Source of the DNA: Bacteroidales bacterium
GTDB lineage: Bacteria > Bacteroidota > Bacteroidia > Bacteroidales > CG2-30-32-10
Reading direction: 5' to 3'
DNA: 64,000 nucleotides
NCBI GenBank assembly: GCA_035353855.1
Contig: DAOQAK010000012.1
Span: forward strand, 1 to 64,000
The notes beneath the pieces are model-generated. The model searched no databases. It was not told the origin of the DNA and saw only the letters and a program-made list of their open reading frames with translations. The number at the start of each line of letters is the position of its first letter. Within the stretch, counting starts at the first letter, position 1. This document shows positions 50,772-60,959 of this stretch, one piece after another. Both the position numbers and the translations under genes were made by a program.

Positions 50772-53399
50772 CTATTTCAAATAATTATCGACAAAGAATT
50801 TGAAATAATTATCAATATCCTTTTTCTTGAACATTGAAGGATAATTATCTACCGATATAACAAATTGTGTATAATCACCCGGGTTCAGTTTACCGAAAAC
50901 AGATGTCTTATCTTTCACCGCATTGTAATAAAGCATGGCTTTATTGCTGTTCTCAAAATTGGTAATCGTAATCAATTGTTGAGTGTTATCAAGAAATATA
51001 TTGCTTACAGTAAGTTTGCTTGAACTATAATTAGTAGTATTAAAATTTGAAAAAGCATTTTTAATATCTGATATTTTTACATTTTTATCCGTAAGTTTTA
51101 CAATAACTACATAAAAATGTATGGCATCTTCATTATATTTATATCCTTCAGAAATTGTTGCCGGAGTACTTATGGGTGCTTCAGCTGAAATGATGTTTTT
51201 GGATTTTCCGGTACAAAAATCATAAAGCAATTGTGCTTTAGGAGTAATTTCATTCTTAGGATAATTATCAATGATCTTTTTAAGTATGCCTGTAATACCG
51301 GTACTGTCTTTCGATTTGCCGAGAGCAACAGCATTCAGATACATGAATTTTGGAATTAATGCCGTATCATTATCATATAATACTTTTGCTCTTTTTGCTT
51401 TTATCAGCACAGAATCCCAGCGTGATGAGAGATATGCAATATATGTTTCAGCGTATAGTTTCTCTGCAAGATTCTTTTCGCTGGTTGATATTTTTCTGTA
51501 GTTCGGATCTTTTATCAGTTTGCAGTAATCGCTTTCGGGACTTTTATTACAAACGAGATTTTTATAATAATCTTTTTTTATGTTGTCGTTTAATATGCTA
51601 TAAACCTGGTAAAGCTGAAAATATGATTTCAGGAGATAATCATCTTTAGCAGGAAAACGTCGTATAAGCTCATCATATGTTTCAATAGCTTTCGGGTAAT
51701 CCAACAGGTCGTTTTGATAAACCTGGCCAATATTATATAATGCAGCTACAATTTTATCATCAGAAGCTGCAACCTGTTCAGGTGTGAAAGGAATATCTTT
51801 AAGATAATATTTTTTATCTTTCAGGTTTACTGAAACGTTACTTAATGAATCAACGGTAGAAGAATCGGTACCCAGAGCAATTTCACCGAAAGGATTTTCC
51901 TCCTCTTTATTGCTGAGCCGCCACAAGTCTTCCAGTTTTCGTGAACCCCATTTTTTTATAAATTCTGTTTTACCGAAATTAACGGCAGTAGTATTATAAA
52001 AATACCATGCTGTAGAAGTACTGCTAAGCTCATTTTCCGTATTTGCAGCATATGTATTTTGTTGTTTCAGGTATTCTTCTTCTTTTTTCTTCTGCTCTTC
52101 TTTAATGACATTGGTAATTATTTCAACAATAACCTGGTTACGTTCTTTCTCTGACATTTTTGCCAATCGCTGAAGACTGTCCTGAAGTTCAACTATTTTT
52201 AAATTTAAAACAAGATTTCCCAGAATAGTTGAAAGCTCTTTGATTTTATTATAATCCGGGTAGTCCGATGGTAATACAGTCATTGCACTGTCGTAATATG
52301 TCTGAGCCAGTTCATATTTTGGATAACTGAAATAAATTTGTGCAAGTTTCAAAAATGATGTTGCTTTTTGATTATTATTCGAAACACTTTTGCTTGCTGA
52401 AAGTTTGTAGTTATCGACAGCACAGGTAGTATCTTTTTCTTTCATGCATATTTCAGCTAAAGCATAATAAATCTGGTCGAGGTAATCCTTGTTCTTTGTT
52501 TCTTTAGCCATTTTGCCCAGAAGTTTTTTCAGGTCCTTGCTATTTCCATTTACTGCATCGAAACAAATGGCTTTATTTATTTTTGCATTGAAAGCCATAA
52601 CATATGCAGGATTCATTTTAATGACCTTATTATATAATTTAGTAGCTTCTGCCAAATTACCTGTACGTTGATATATTTGGGCAAGAATAAAACGCAACCG
52701 AACATTGGTGGTTTTCTTTTTATTCAAATCAATGGCTGATAAAAGATATTCAACAGACTGCTCATATTTTTCCTGTTTAATCTGGAAATCGGCATAAACA
52801 ATAGGAAATTCTTTTATCACTGATTTTGGAACAAGACCTTTATCTATTTTATTTTGTAACTGGGCAAGTGCAGATTCCGATTTTTCAAACTTTTTAAGTT
52901 CGTTATAGCATCGCACCATCCAAAGCATGGCATTATACTTAACCGGCCAATTATCATATTGCTTAACAATATAATCAAAAGTTTCGGCGGCCAGTTTATA
53001 TTCCTGTTTATAAAAATATGATTTTCCAATAAGTAAATATGCTTCAGGAATCCAGCGTACATATTCTTTATTCTTTTTAAAAATGGAATGTTTCTGAATG
53101 ACTTTTGATGCTTTGGTATAAGCCTTTTCAAAATTAGCATTCTGAGCCTGGGCATCATCAGCGGTTCCCAGCGTATAAATTTTAAGTATTTTGGAATAAT
53201 CGTCAATATTGGCTTTTGATAAAGCAGCAACCCCTTCTTTTAATGCTTCGTTCCCATTAAAATAAGCGTTGTATCGCGCAGTAACAGTATGATAATACCG
53301 GTGAGTGAATGTACTCTTTTTAGTAGAACATCCTCCGGTGATAATAATAAGTAATACTGCTATCAGCCAAATATTTAAATATATTCCCTGTTTTTTCAA
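50772..53399 (-). CDS. porW: T9SS accessory lipoprotein PorW/SprE (TPR protein)
   Basis: An 875-residue lipoprotein of the type IX secretion and gliding apparatus. The lipobox is in LIIITGGCSTKKSTF (Cys 24). The first mature segment, RYYHTVTARYNAYFNGNEAL, is the family hallmark. TPR units follow (EAYLLIGKSYFYKQEYKLAA; AEATKLYNKVIKMNP), then a second block (YPKAIETYDELIRRFPAKD) and a C-terminal domain. The length matches SprE/PorW. It would lie in the periplasm and link outer-membrane and motor parts of T9SS. It is monocistronic and lies convergent to the frameshifted unknown gene. Confidence 0.92.
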   Translation of the reverse strand: MKKQGIYLNIWLIAVLLIIITGGCSTKKSTFTHRYYHTVTARYNAYFNGNEALKEGVAALSKANIDDYSKILKIYTLGTADDAQAQNANFEKAYTKASKVIQKHSIFKKNKEYVRWIPEAYLLIGKSYFYKQEYKLAAETFDYIVKQYDNWPVKYNAMLWMVRCYNELKKFEKSESALAQLQNKIDKGLVPKSVIKEFPIVYADFQIKQEKYEQSVEYLLSAIDLNKKKTTNVRLRFILAQIYQRTGNLAEATKLYNKVIKMNPAYVMAFNAKINKAICFDAVNGNSKDLKKLLGKMAKETKNKDYLDQIYYALAEICMKEKDTTCAVDNYKLSASKSVSNNNQKATSFLKLAQIYFSYPKYELAQTYYDSAMTVLPSDYPDYNKIKELSTILGNLVLNLKIVELQDSLQRLAKMSEKERNQVIVEIITNVIKEEQKKKEEEYLKQQNTYAANTENELSSTSTAWYFYNTTAVNFGKTEFIKKWGSRKLEDLWRLSNKEEENPFGEIALGTDSSTVDSLSNVSVNLKDKKYYLKDIPFTPEQVAASDDKIVAALYNIGQVYQNDLLDYPKAIETYDELIRRFPAKDDYLLKSYFQLYQVYSILNDNIKKDYYKNLVCNKSPESDYCKLIKDPNYRKISTSEKNLAEKLYAETYIAYLSSRWDSVLIKAKRAKVLYDNDTALIPKFMYLNAVALGKSKDSTGITGILKKIIDNYPKNEITPKAQLLYDFCTGKSKNIISAEAPISTPATISEGYKYNEDAIHFYVVIVKLTDKNVKISDIKNAFSNFNTTNYSSSKLTVSNIFLDNTQQLITITNFENSNKAMLYYNAVKDKTSVFGKLNPGDYTQFVISVDNYPSMFKKKDIDNYFKFFVDNYLK

Positions 53400-53568
53400 A
53401 ATTTTAAATCTTTAGATGTAGTATAACTACAATTTGACAAATTTATTTTATTTTTTTTAAATCACACAGATATTTTTCTATTATAAGGACTTTGCCTCAC
53501 ATATTTTTTCAATGTATACAATAATATTTACGATATTTGCCAGTTAGTGTATACGATTATATTGAAGA

Positions 53569-54453
53569 ATGACCGCTGAGAAAAAGAAAAAAAATAAATT
53601 TCTTGAGCGCTTGCGAACCAAATATCGACTGGTAATTATTGATGATAATTCACTGGAAGAAAAAATTTCTTTTCGCTTGTCGCGAATGAATGTATTTGTA
53701 GTGTTCGGACTGATAAGCATATTTCTTATTTTTATTACTACGTTAATTATTGCATTTACGCCTCTTCGTGAATACATACCCGGTTATGGAAGCTTTCAAT
53801 CAGACAGGACATTGAGAGAACTTGTTATTAAAACCGATTCTCTTGAAGAAAGCATGCAACAGAAAGATCTTTATTTATATAATATCAAAAATATTATTGA
53901 AGGAAAAGAAATGGTTGATTCGTTTCCTGAAAAACCGGTATCTTCATCAAACAAGTATGGTAACATAACAATAAAAAAATCGCTGGAAGATTCTTTACTG
54001 AGGCTTGAAATGGAAAAGCAGGACCAATACAACCTTGCAGTTTCGCAGGAAACAGAAACCGCATCGGTAACATCCATCAGTAATTTATTTTTCTTTACTC
54101 CACTTAAAGGGATTATCACCAATGCGTACAATCCTTCGGGTGAGCATTATGGAATTGATATCGTTGCAGAAAAAGATGCTGCAATAAAAGCTACATTGAA
54201 CGGAACAGTTATATATTCAGGGTGGACATTAAAGACGGGTAATACCATAGTGATTCAACATACCGAGAATTTAATTTCAGTATATAAACATAATTCAGCA
54301 TTGCTGAAAAAAGAAGGGGATTTTGTAAAAGCCGGTGAAGTGATTGCTATTATTGGAGAAACAGGCGAACTGACCACTGGTCCGCATTTGCATTTTGAAC
54401 TTTGGTATAATGGAAGTGCCGTAAACCCCAGGGATTATATGGTATTTCAATAA
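53569..54453 (+). CDS. M23-family peptidoglycan endopeptidase with N-terminal membrane anchor
   Basis: 294 residues. A helix at about residues 45-65 (VVFGLISIFLIFITTLIIAF) anchors it in the inner membrane with the enzyme outside. The M23 zinc site is complete: HYGIDIVAEKD with H and D, and TGPHLHFELWYNG with the HLH motif. It would cut peptide cross-links in the cell wall or activate them. The gene lies upstream of dxr and rseP on the same strand. A TGTATACA palindrome stands upstream (53513). Confidence 0.92.
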   Translation: MTAEKKKKNKFLERLRTKYRLVIIDDNSLEEKISFRLSRMNVFVVFGLISIFLIFITTLIIAFTPLREYIPGYGSFQSDRTLRELVIKTDSLEESMQQKDLYLYNIKNIIEGKEMVDSFPEKPVSSSNKYGNITIKKSLEDSLLRLEMEKQDQYNLAVSQETETASVTSISNLFFFTPLKGIITNAYNPSGEHYGIDIVAEKDAAIKATLNGTVIYSGWTLKTGNTIVIQHTENLISVYKHNSALLKKEGDFVKAGEVIAIIGETGELTTGPHLHFELWYNGSAVNPRDYMVFQ

Positions 54454-54556
54454 TATCCAGTAATCAACACTGAATAAACAATGATGAATTAAATATTTTT
54501 ATACTTCAAAATATTAAATTGAGTATTGGATATAGGGAATTAAATTAAAATATATT

Positions 54557-55705
54557 TTGAAAAAACGAATTGCAATATTAGGTTCTACAGGTTCCATAGG
54601 TAAACAAACATTGGAAGTTATAAAGCAGCATCCTGAAAATTTTGTTGCCGAGGTTTTAACTTCAAATACAAATGCCGATTTATTGATTGAACAGGCCATT
54701 GAATTTAAGCCCAATTGTGTTGTTATTGCTGACGATAAACTATATAAAAAAGTTTCGGATGCACTGGCTTCGCATTCCATAAAAGTTTTTGCAGGTATGG
54801 ATGCTGTTGCACAAGTTGCCGAAATGGGAAATATTGATATAGTGCTTACGGCGCTTGTTGGGTTTGCCGGTTTAGAACCTACGCTTAATGCGGTTAATGC
54901 AGGTATTCCGGTTGCTCTTGCAAATAAAGAAACGCTTGTTGTTGCCGGTGAAATGGTTACTGCTGCTGCAAAAGAAAAAGGTGTAAATATTTATCCTGTC
55001 GATTCGGAGCATTCTGCAATTTTTCAATGTTTGGCAGGAGAGTTTCATAATAAAATTGAAAAGATTTATTTAACAGCATCCGGCGGACCTTTTAGGGGAA
55101 TGAGCAAAGAGGAATTGGAAAAAGTTACACCTGCTATGGCATTGAAACATCCCAACTGGAATATGGGAGCTAAGGTTACCATTGATTCGGCAACGCTTAT
55201 GAATAAAGGACTGGAAGTAATTGAAGCACGCTGGCTTTTTAATTTGACGGCCGAACAAATTGATGTAATTGTGCATCCGCAATCCATCATTCATTCACTC
55301 GTTCAGTTTACCGATGGCAGCATGAAGGCTCAGATGGGATTACCCGATATGCGGCTGCCTATTCAATATGCGCTTAGTTATCCCTTGCGTCTGGAATCCA
55401 ATTTAAAGAGATTTAATTTTACCGATTATCCTCAGCTAACATTTGAAAAACCGGATTTAAATAATTTCCGCAACCTGAAACTTGCATATAGTGCAATGAA
55501 AAAAGGAGGCAATATGCCCTGCATTTTAAATGCTGCGAATGAAATTGTAGTGTATGCATTTTTAAAAGAAAAGATTTCGTTTTTTAAAATTTCGGAAATC
55601 GTTGAAAGATGCATGGAAAAAATTTCTTTCAAAGAAAAACCTTCACTGGAAGATTATTTTCATACCGATAAAGAAACAAGAGCATTTGCCAAAGAGATGA
55701 TTTGA
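54557..55705 (+). CDS. dxr: 1-deoxy-D-xylulose 5-phosphate reductoisomerase
   Basis: A 382-residue NADPH enzyme of the MEP pathway, which turns DXP into 2-C-methyl-D-erythritol 4-phosphate for isoprenoids. It starts with TTG, giving KKRIAILGSTGSIGKQTLEV, the Rossmann motif. The substrate-binding and metal part is complete: PVDSEHSAIFQCLAGE, LTASGGPFRGM, DSATLMNKGLEVIEARWLF and HPQSIIHSLVQF. rseP follows after 91 bases, a common pairing. Confidence 0.96.
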   Translation: MKKRIAILGSTGSIGKQTLEVIKQHPENFVAEVLTSNTNADLLIEQAIEFKPNCVVIADDKLYKKVSDALASHSIKVFAGMDAVAQVAEMGNIDIVLTALVGFAGLEPTLNAVNAGIPVALANKETLVVAGEMVTAAAKEKGVNIYPVDSEHSAIFQCLAGEFHNKIEKIYLTASGGPFRGMSKEELEKVTPAMALKHPNWNMGAKVTIDSATLMNKGLEVIEARWLFNLTAEQIDVIVHPQSIIHSLVQFTDGSMKAQMGLPDMRLPIQYALSYPLRLESNLKRFNFTDYPQLTFEKPDLNNFRNLKLAYSAMKKGGNMPCILNAANEIVVYAFLKEKISFFKISEIVERCMEKISFKEKPSLEDYFHTDKETRAFAKEMI

Positions 55706-55796
55706 AATAATCGCTTCGAAGAAATAGATCAGTAAACAAACTTTTTGCAAAATAGAAAATAAATTACGTGCTTTGCACCTTATAGAAAATAAATAA

Positions 55797-57182
55797 ATGG
55801 AAGTATTTATAAAAATTGTTCAGCTAGTACTAAGCCTCTCAATAATGGTTATTATTCATGAGTTGGGGCATTTCATTCCTGCAAAACTTTTTAAAACCAA
55901 AGTGGAAAAGTTTTTCCTGTTCTTTGATGTAAAATTCTCAATAGTAAAATTTAGAAAAATAGACGGAAAATGGAAAGCATGGTTTTTTAAAAAAAATAAT
56001 GATACATCTATTCCTGAAACTGATAAAACCGAGCTTGGAGTTGGATGGTTGCCCCTGGGCGGATATGTGAAAATTGCCGGAATGATTGATGAGTCGATGG
56101 ATAAAGAGCAAATGAAACTTCCTCCGCAACCATGGGAATTCCGTTCAAAAAAAACCTGGCAACGATTAATTGTAATGGTTGGCGGTGTTACTATGAATGT
56201 GGTTCTGGCTATAGCCATTTATATCGTGATGCTTTCATTGTGGGGTGAAGAATACCTGCCTGCAAAAAATGTAAAATATGGCATTGCATGCGATTCAATG
56301 GCCTTAGAAATGGGGCTACGTAATGGCGACAAAATATTATCGGTCGAAAATAAAGAAGTAAAAGATTTTTTTAAAATACCTGCTGAAATAATTCTTGAGG
56401 AAGCAAAAACAATACAGGTTATTCGTGATGGCAAAAAAATGGATGTTGAAATTCCTTATGGCTTTTCGGGTAAATTAAGTCAGCATAAATCGCCCGATTT
56501 TATAACTGTTCGTTTTCCTTATGAAGTGGAGGAGTTTGCAAAAACCTCACCGGCAAAGGATGCGGGAATGATGGTAAACGACAGGATAATCGGGTTGAAT
56601 GAAAAAAACCTGGAATATTATAATGATTTCCGTACAGAAATTGTAAAACATAAAAACGAATCAGTTAATGTAACCGTTCTTCGTAATAAAGACACACTTC
56701 ATCTTCCTGTGAACGTTCCGGAAGATGGGAAGATAGGTGTCCAGGCTAAAAGTATGACGAGCTATTTTGAACTTAATAAACAGGAATATAATTTTTTTCA
56801 GGCTATACCTGCAGGTACCGTGAAGGCATACGAGATGATGGAGAAATATTTAAAAAGTCTTAAACTTATTTTTTCACCGGAGACCAAAGCATACGAATCT
56901 CTTGGCGGTTTTATTTCAATAGGAAATATTTTTCCTGCAGAATGGGATTGGAGCGCTTTCTGGAATCTTACTGCATTTCTTTCCATCATGCTGGCCGTTA
57001 TGAACTTGTTGCCTATTCCTGCTTTGGACGGAGGCTATGTTTTATTTTTGCTTTATGAAATAATTTTCCGCCGCAAACCCAGCGAAAAATTTATGGAGTA
57101 TGCCACATATGTGGGGATGTTCTTTTTACTTGCCCTGTTAGTATTGGCGAATGGGAATGATATTATAAAATTATTTAAATAA
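55797..57182 (+). CDS. rseP: Site-2 protease RseP (M50 family)
   Basis: A 461-residue intramembrane zinc protease that cuts anti-sigma factors and remnant signal peptides. HELGH at residues 21-25 and PIPALDGGYVLF near the C-terminus form the zinc site. Two PDZ-like regions lie between (GLRNGDKILSVENKEV; DAGMMVNDRIIGLNEKN). The membrane ends are IVQLVLSLSIMVII and MFFLLALLVLA. Larger than E. coli RseP by a few residues. It follows dxr, likely in one operon. Confidence 0.95.
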   Translation: MEVFIKIVQLVLSLSIMVIIHELGHFIPAKLFKTKVEKFFLFFDVKFSIVKFRKIDGKWKAWFFKKNNDTSIPETDKTELGVGWLPLGGYVKIAGMIDESMDKEQMKLPPQPWEFRSKKTWQRLIVMVGGVTMNVVLAIAIYIVMLSLWGEEYLPAKNVKYGIACDSMALEMGLRNGDKILSVENKEVKDFFKIPAEIILEEAKTIQVIRDGKKMDVEIPYGFSGKLSQHKSPDFITVRFPYEVEEFAKTSPAKDAGMMVNDRIIGLNEKNLEYYNDFRTEIVKHKNESVNVTVLRNKDTLHLPVNVPEDGKIGVQAKSMTSYFELNKQEYNFFQAIPAGTVKAYEMMEKYLKSLKLIFSPETKAYESLGGFISIGNIFPAEWDWSAFWNLTAFLSIMLAVMNLLPIPALDGGYVLFLLYEIIFRRKPSEKFMEYATYVGMFFLLALLVLANGNDIIKLFK

Positions 57183-57452
57183 AATCAAAAATCGCTAAAA
57201 TGAATGCTAAATGAAAATTATTTTTTTAGAGAAAAATATATAGTTGTATTGAAAATTGTAAGATTAAATAAATTACCGAATATAAACTCAAAACTGTCAT
57301 TTAATAGCTAAATTGCACAATCTGCAAAATAGCTCTATGCAATTTGGATTTTATGTATTTTATTTGTTGTGAAAAAATTAAACAGTTAATAAATTGTTTA
57401 AATGAATTTTCCAACAATATTTTTTAAAATCACGTCTATAAAAAAAGATGTT

Positions 57453-58352
57453 ATGAAAATTTTTCAGAAAATATTTTTTACTGTTTTTCTTTTTATTGGA
57501 ATAACGGCAAATGCACAGGACCCGCAATTTTCGCAATTTTATGCCAATCCACTTTTATTAAACCCTGCATTTGCCGGTAGTGCAGGTTGCTCAAGAATGG
57601 CTATTAATTTGCGTTCACAATGGCCTAATATTCCCGAAAATTATAAAACGGTCAGTATATCTTATGATAGCAATTTAGATTCTATTAATAGTGGATTTGG
57701 ATTTAATTACATTTACGATGTTGCCGGGAACACTTTATTTACACATATGTTTAATGCTTTTTACGCTTATAATATAAGATGTTCAGAAAATTTTATAATT
57801 AAACCTGCTTTAAATTTTGGTATGGGCTTTAAAAGTATTGACGGGAGCAAGTTTACGCCCCCTGTATCGTTTTCGTCCGTTAATTATTTTAATGTTGGAG
57901 CAGGTGTTCTTCTTGCATATAAAAATTATACAGGAGGATTTGCAATTGATCATTTAAATGAACCTGACGAAGGTTTTGAAAGCAAATCAAGATTACCAAT
58001 GAAATTCACAGCACATGCATCTTGTCTTTTTAATAAAAATAATAAATTAAAAATCACTCCAATTATTATTTTTCAAAAACAACTTCATTTTGAAGAATTG
58101 ATATCTATGTTGCTATTCAATGTTACGAACATTAAGTTTGGCGCGGGATGTAGAACTGGATTTGAAACCCCGGATTGTTTAATTGCAATGATTGGATTTC
58201 GTAATAATATTATCAGCATTGGTTATAGTTACGATTATACTATCTCAAAACTTTCAAGTGCAAACGGAGGTTCACACGAGATATCCTGTATTTATAAATT
58301 CAATTGTAAAAACAAACCCGTTTCTTTCATAGTTATTCCTGAAAATTATTAA
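57453..58352 (+). CDS. Type IX secretion outer-membrane protein, PorP/SprF family
   Basis: About 299 residues from the ATG at 57453; the earlier ATG at 57402 gives no signal peptide and is less likely. The signal peptide (FFTVFLFIGITANA) is followed by the family start QDPQFSQFYANPLLLNPAFA. An outer-membrane barrel of about 14 strands follows. SprF-like proteins hold or retain T9SS cargo on the surface, and paralogues often sit next to a cargo gene. Here the M43 protease with a T9SS tail starts 177 bases downstream and is a fitting partner. Confidence 0.9.
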   Translation: MKIFQKIFFTVFLFIGITANAQDPQFSQFYANPLLLNPAFAGSAGCSRMAINLRSQWPNIPENYKTVSISYDSNLDSINSGFGFNYIYDVAGNTLFTHMFNAFYAYNIRCSENFIIKPALNFGMGFKSIDGSKFTPPVSFSSVNYFNVGAGVLLAYKNYTGGFAIDHLNEPDEGFESKSRLPMKFTAHASCLFNKNNKLKITPIIIFQKQLHFEELISMLLFNVTNIKFGAGCRTGFETPDCLIAMIGFRNNIISIGYSYDYTISKLSSANGGSHEISCIYKFNCKNKPVSFIVIPENY

Positions 58353-58528
58353 GAATAAATCTTACAATATATTAACCCTGTATTTATAAAAAACATTGCC
58401 AGAACAATGTTTTAATCGTCCTAAATCGATTTTCAAAAAGTAGAATTAATTTAATAAAATATTTTATTTTATGTAAAAAATTTGTTAATTTGTGATTCTA
58501 AAACCCACTATGAACAAATTTAAAAGCT

Positions 58529-59947
58529 ATGAAAAAATTTTACTTTATTTTTACTATTGTTGCTTTTATCTTTTTTAGCAACAATGTAATATCGCAGCAA
58601 ATAATTGATTACCGTAATGCTGATGATATTCTATTAAAAAAGAAAGTTGCTGAAAACCCCGATATTGTTAATAAGTATGTTATTTATGAGAAGGAATTCA
58701 AAAAATTAATTGACAATATTAAAGAAAATAAAGATGTAAGAACAGATACGCTGATTAATGGGAAAAGAATTATACCTGTTGTTTTCCACATTATTCATAA
58801 AGGCGGCGCTGAGAATATAACAAAGGCCCAGATTCTTGATGCTGTTGAAAAAATCAATATCGATTACGCGAAAATGAATGCCGATACCGCTAATACATAT
58901 TCAATTTTTAAATCACGTGCAGCAGATATAAAAATAGAATTACGCTTAGCACAGATTGACCCATGGGGTAATTGTACTGAAGGTATTGACAGGGTTTATG
59001 ACCCGCAAACCAATTACGGATATTTCGGAACTATGCACCAATACTGTTGGAACCCGGATAAATATATGAATATTTATGCAGTGAATTTTATTTACCCTGA
59101 GGGTATAACTTTACCTGAAGGTGCTTTCATTGGCGGTATGTCGCCATTTCCTCCAAGTAATTCTTTATCTTCTACCTTAACAGGAGGCGATACACTTGTT
59201 GATGGTGTACTTATTCGTCAGGATTGTATCGGAAGTATTGGTACAGCTGTAAGTTTAGGTGGCATGCCTTTAAATATGCTGAACAGAACATTCACTCATG
59301 AAACAGGACATTACTTTAATTTGTATCATCCTTTCCAGTCGTTGTATGCTGCACTTGGTATTAATGGTTGCGGTAATTTTATAATTACTGCCGGTGATGA
59401 GGTTTCTGATACACCACCGGTTGCTGAAGCCACACAGAATACCAGTATAAACTGTTTCACACCGGGCAGCAGGAATACCTGTTCTTCAACGGATGCTATA
59501 TATGGAATTGATGCTCCTGATATGATTGAGAATTATATGGATTACCAGTTTGGATATTGTACAAACATTTTTACATTGGGTCAGCTTGAACGCATAGATG
59601 CAACATTGCAATCTGATAGAAAAAATCTTTGGTCGAAGGAAAATCTTATTGCTACAGGTGTTTTAAATGCATCACCTGCATTGTGCCCACCTATAGCTGA
59701 TTTTTATGCTAACCGGTTTATGGTTTGTGCCGGTGGTGAAGTAACATTTACTGATTATTCTTATTCCGGCGCTGCACAGGATTGGCTTTGGACATTTGAT
59801 GGAGGAACACCTTCTACATCTACATTACAGAATCCAACGGTTCAGTATAATACTCCCGGTACTTATGATGTAAAATTGAAAGTAAGTAATGCTTCGGGAA
59901 GTGATTCATTAGTTAAAACTATTCATATTATTGTTAATGATAATTAG
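58529..59947 (+). CDS. M43 (cytophagalysin-type) metalloprotease, 5' part of a gene split by an in-frame TAG
   Basis: 472 residues to the TAG at 59945. After a signal peptide (FIFFSNNVISQQ) come a pro-region with IPVVFHIIHKGGAENITK and the M43 catalytic domain, with the zinc site HETGHYFNLYH and a following DTPPVAE and ENYMDYQFGYCTNIFT (Met-turn). A PKD domain (WTFDGGTPSTSTLQNPTVQ) ends just before the stop. The frame continues after the stop without break (ASPANPFVESFENTTLSNGW) to the T9SS tail at 60793. The catalytic part is whole, so a truncated enzyme could fold but not be exported. It lies behind a PorP/SprF gene. Confidence 0.8.
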   Translation: MKKFYFIFTIVAFIFFSNNVISQQIIDYRNADDILLKKKVAENPDIVNKYVIYEKEFKKLIDNIKENKDVRTDTLINGKRIIPVVFHIIHKGGAENITKAQILDAVEKINIDYAKMNADTANTYSIFKSRAADIKIELRLAQIDPWGNCTEGIDRVYDPQTNYGYFGTMHQYCWNPDKYMNIYAVNFIYPEGITLPEGAFIGGMSPFPPSNSLSSTLTGGDTLVDGVLIRQDCIGSIGTAVSLGGMPLNMLNRTFTHETGHYFNLYHPFQSLYAALGINGCGNFIITAGDEVSDTPPVAEATQNTSINCFTPGSRNTCSSTDAIYGIDAPDMIENYMDYQFGYCTNIFTLGQLERIDATLQSDRKNLWSKENLIATGVLNASPALCPPIADFYANRFMVCAGGEVTFTDYSYSGAAQDWLWTFDGGTPSTSTLQNPTVQYNTPGTYDVKLKVSNASGSDSLVKTIHIIVNDN

Positions 59948-60793
59948 GCTTCTCCTGCAAATCCTTTTGTTGAAAGTTTTGAAAATACAACCCTTTCTAA
60001 TGGATGGATTATTAGAAATGATACAGGCAATACCTGGCAAATTACCGATACCGCAGCATATACCGGAATAAAATCATTGCGCCTGGCAAATTTTTATAAC
60101 AACAAAGCCGGAAGCTATGATGAACTTTATTCTCCTGCTTATAATGTCAGTACGATACCTGTTGGCACTATTGATCAGATGACATTTCGCTATGCATACA
60201 CAGGGAAAGCCGTAGCAGCATCATTGGGAACATCGGCTGATACTGTTTACGATGCTTTGAAAATAAATTTTTCGAAAGATTGCGGAGCCACATGGACTTT
60301 GAAATTTAATAAAAGCGGTGCTGCTCTTTCAACAGCTAACCCGATTACTACAGGTTATAAACCTTCATCAACAACCGATTGGGTAGAAGAAACCATCAAT
60401 TTAGCAAACATTCTTAATGGAGATAATATTCGAATGAAATTTGAGTTCCATTCAAATTCAGGGAATAACCTTTATATTGATGATATAAATATTACAACTG
60501 CTCAAACAAGTGTTGCCGATAATATTTTATTACAGGATTTACAATTTAATATTCAGCCAAACCCTGTAAGCGATAACACTATAATAAGTTTTAATTTAAC
60601 AAAAAGTGAAAACGTAAAACTGAATGTGATGAATTTATTAGGACAAGAAATGATCAATGTAGCTGATGGAAATTTATCTGCCGGACAGTACAAGTATGTT
60701 GTAAACCGTGCAGATTTTGGCAATGCAGGATTTTACATTGTGAAAATAAATGTAGATGGAAATATTATTACAAAGAAAATTATAGTGAAGTAG
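59948..60793 (+). pseudogene. 3' part of the M43 protease: carbohydrate/MAM-like domain and T9SS tail
   Basis: Follows the TAG in the same frame. It holds a jelly-roll domain of choice-of-anchor or MAM type (FVESFENTTLSNGWIIRN; SGNNLYIDDINI) and a T9SS sorting domain (FNIQPNPVSDNTIISFNLTK; LNVMNLLGQEM; AGFYIVKINVDGN). The ATG at 60077 is internal, not a start. The sequence shows no decay apart from the one stop. Confidence 0.75.
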
Positions 60794-60819
60794 TAAATAA
60801 TATAGTTTGGTGTTTTTGA

Positions 60820-60852
60820 AAAAACCGGTGAGGGAACTCATCGGTTTTTTTT
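60820..60852 (+). terminator. Terminator of the M43 protease gene
   Basis: AAAACCGGTGAG and CTCATCGGTTTT form a 12-bp stem (one GU) around GGAA with a T run. Confidence 0.85.
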
Positions 60853-60959
60853 ATGGATTCTTTTACTTTGCCAACTTATACCGATTGCATATATGTCATC
60901 GGCATAACCATTATAAAATTTAAAATATCCTTTGCACTATTTTAAATCAACAATTGGTA

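Noticed and set aside
45808..60793. Stop codons reassigned to amino acids in this organism
   Set aside because: The two interrupting stops differ (TAA and TAG), and both serve as normal ends of genes elsewhere in the window.
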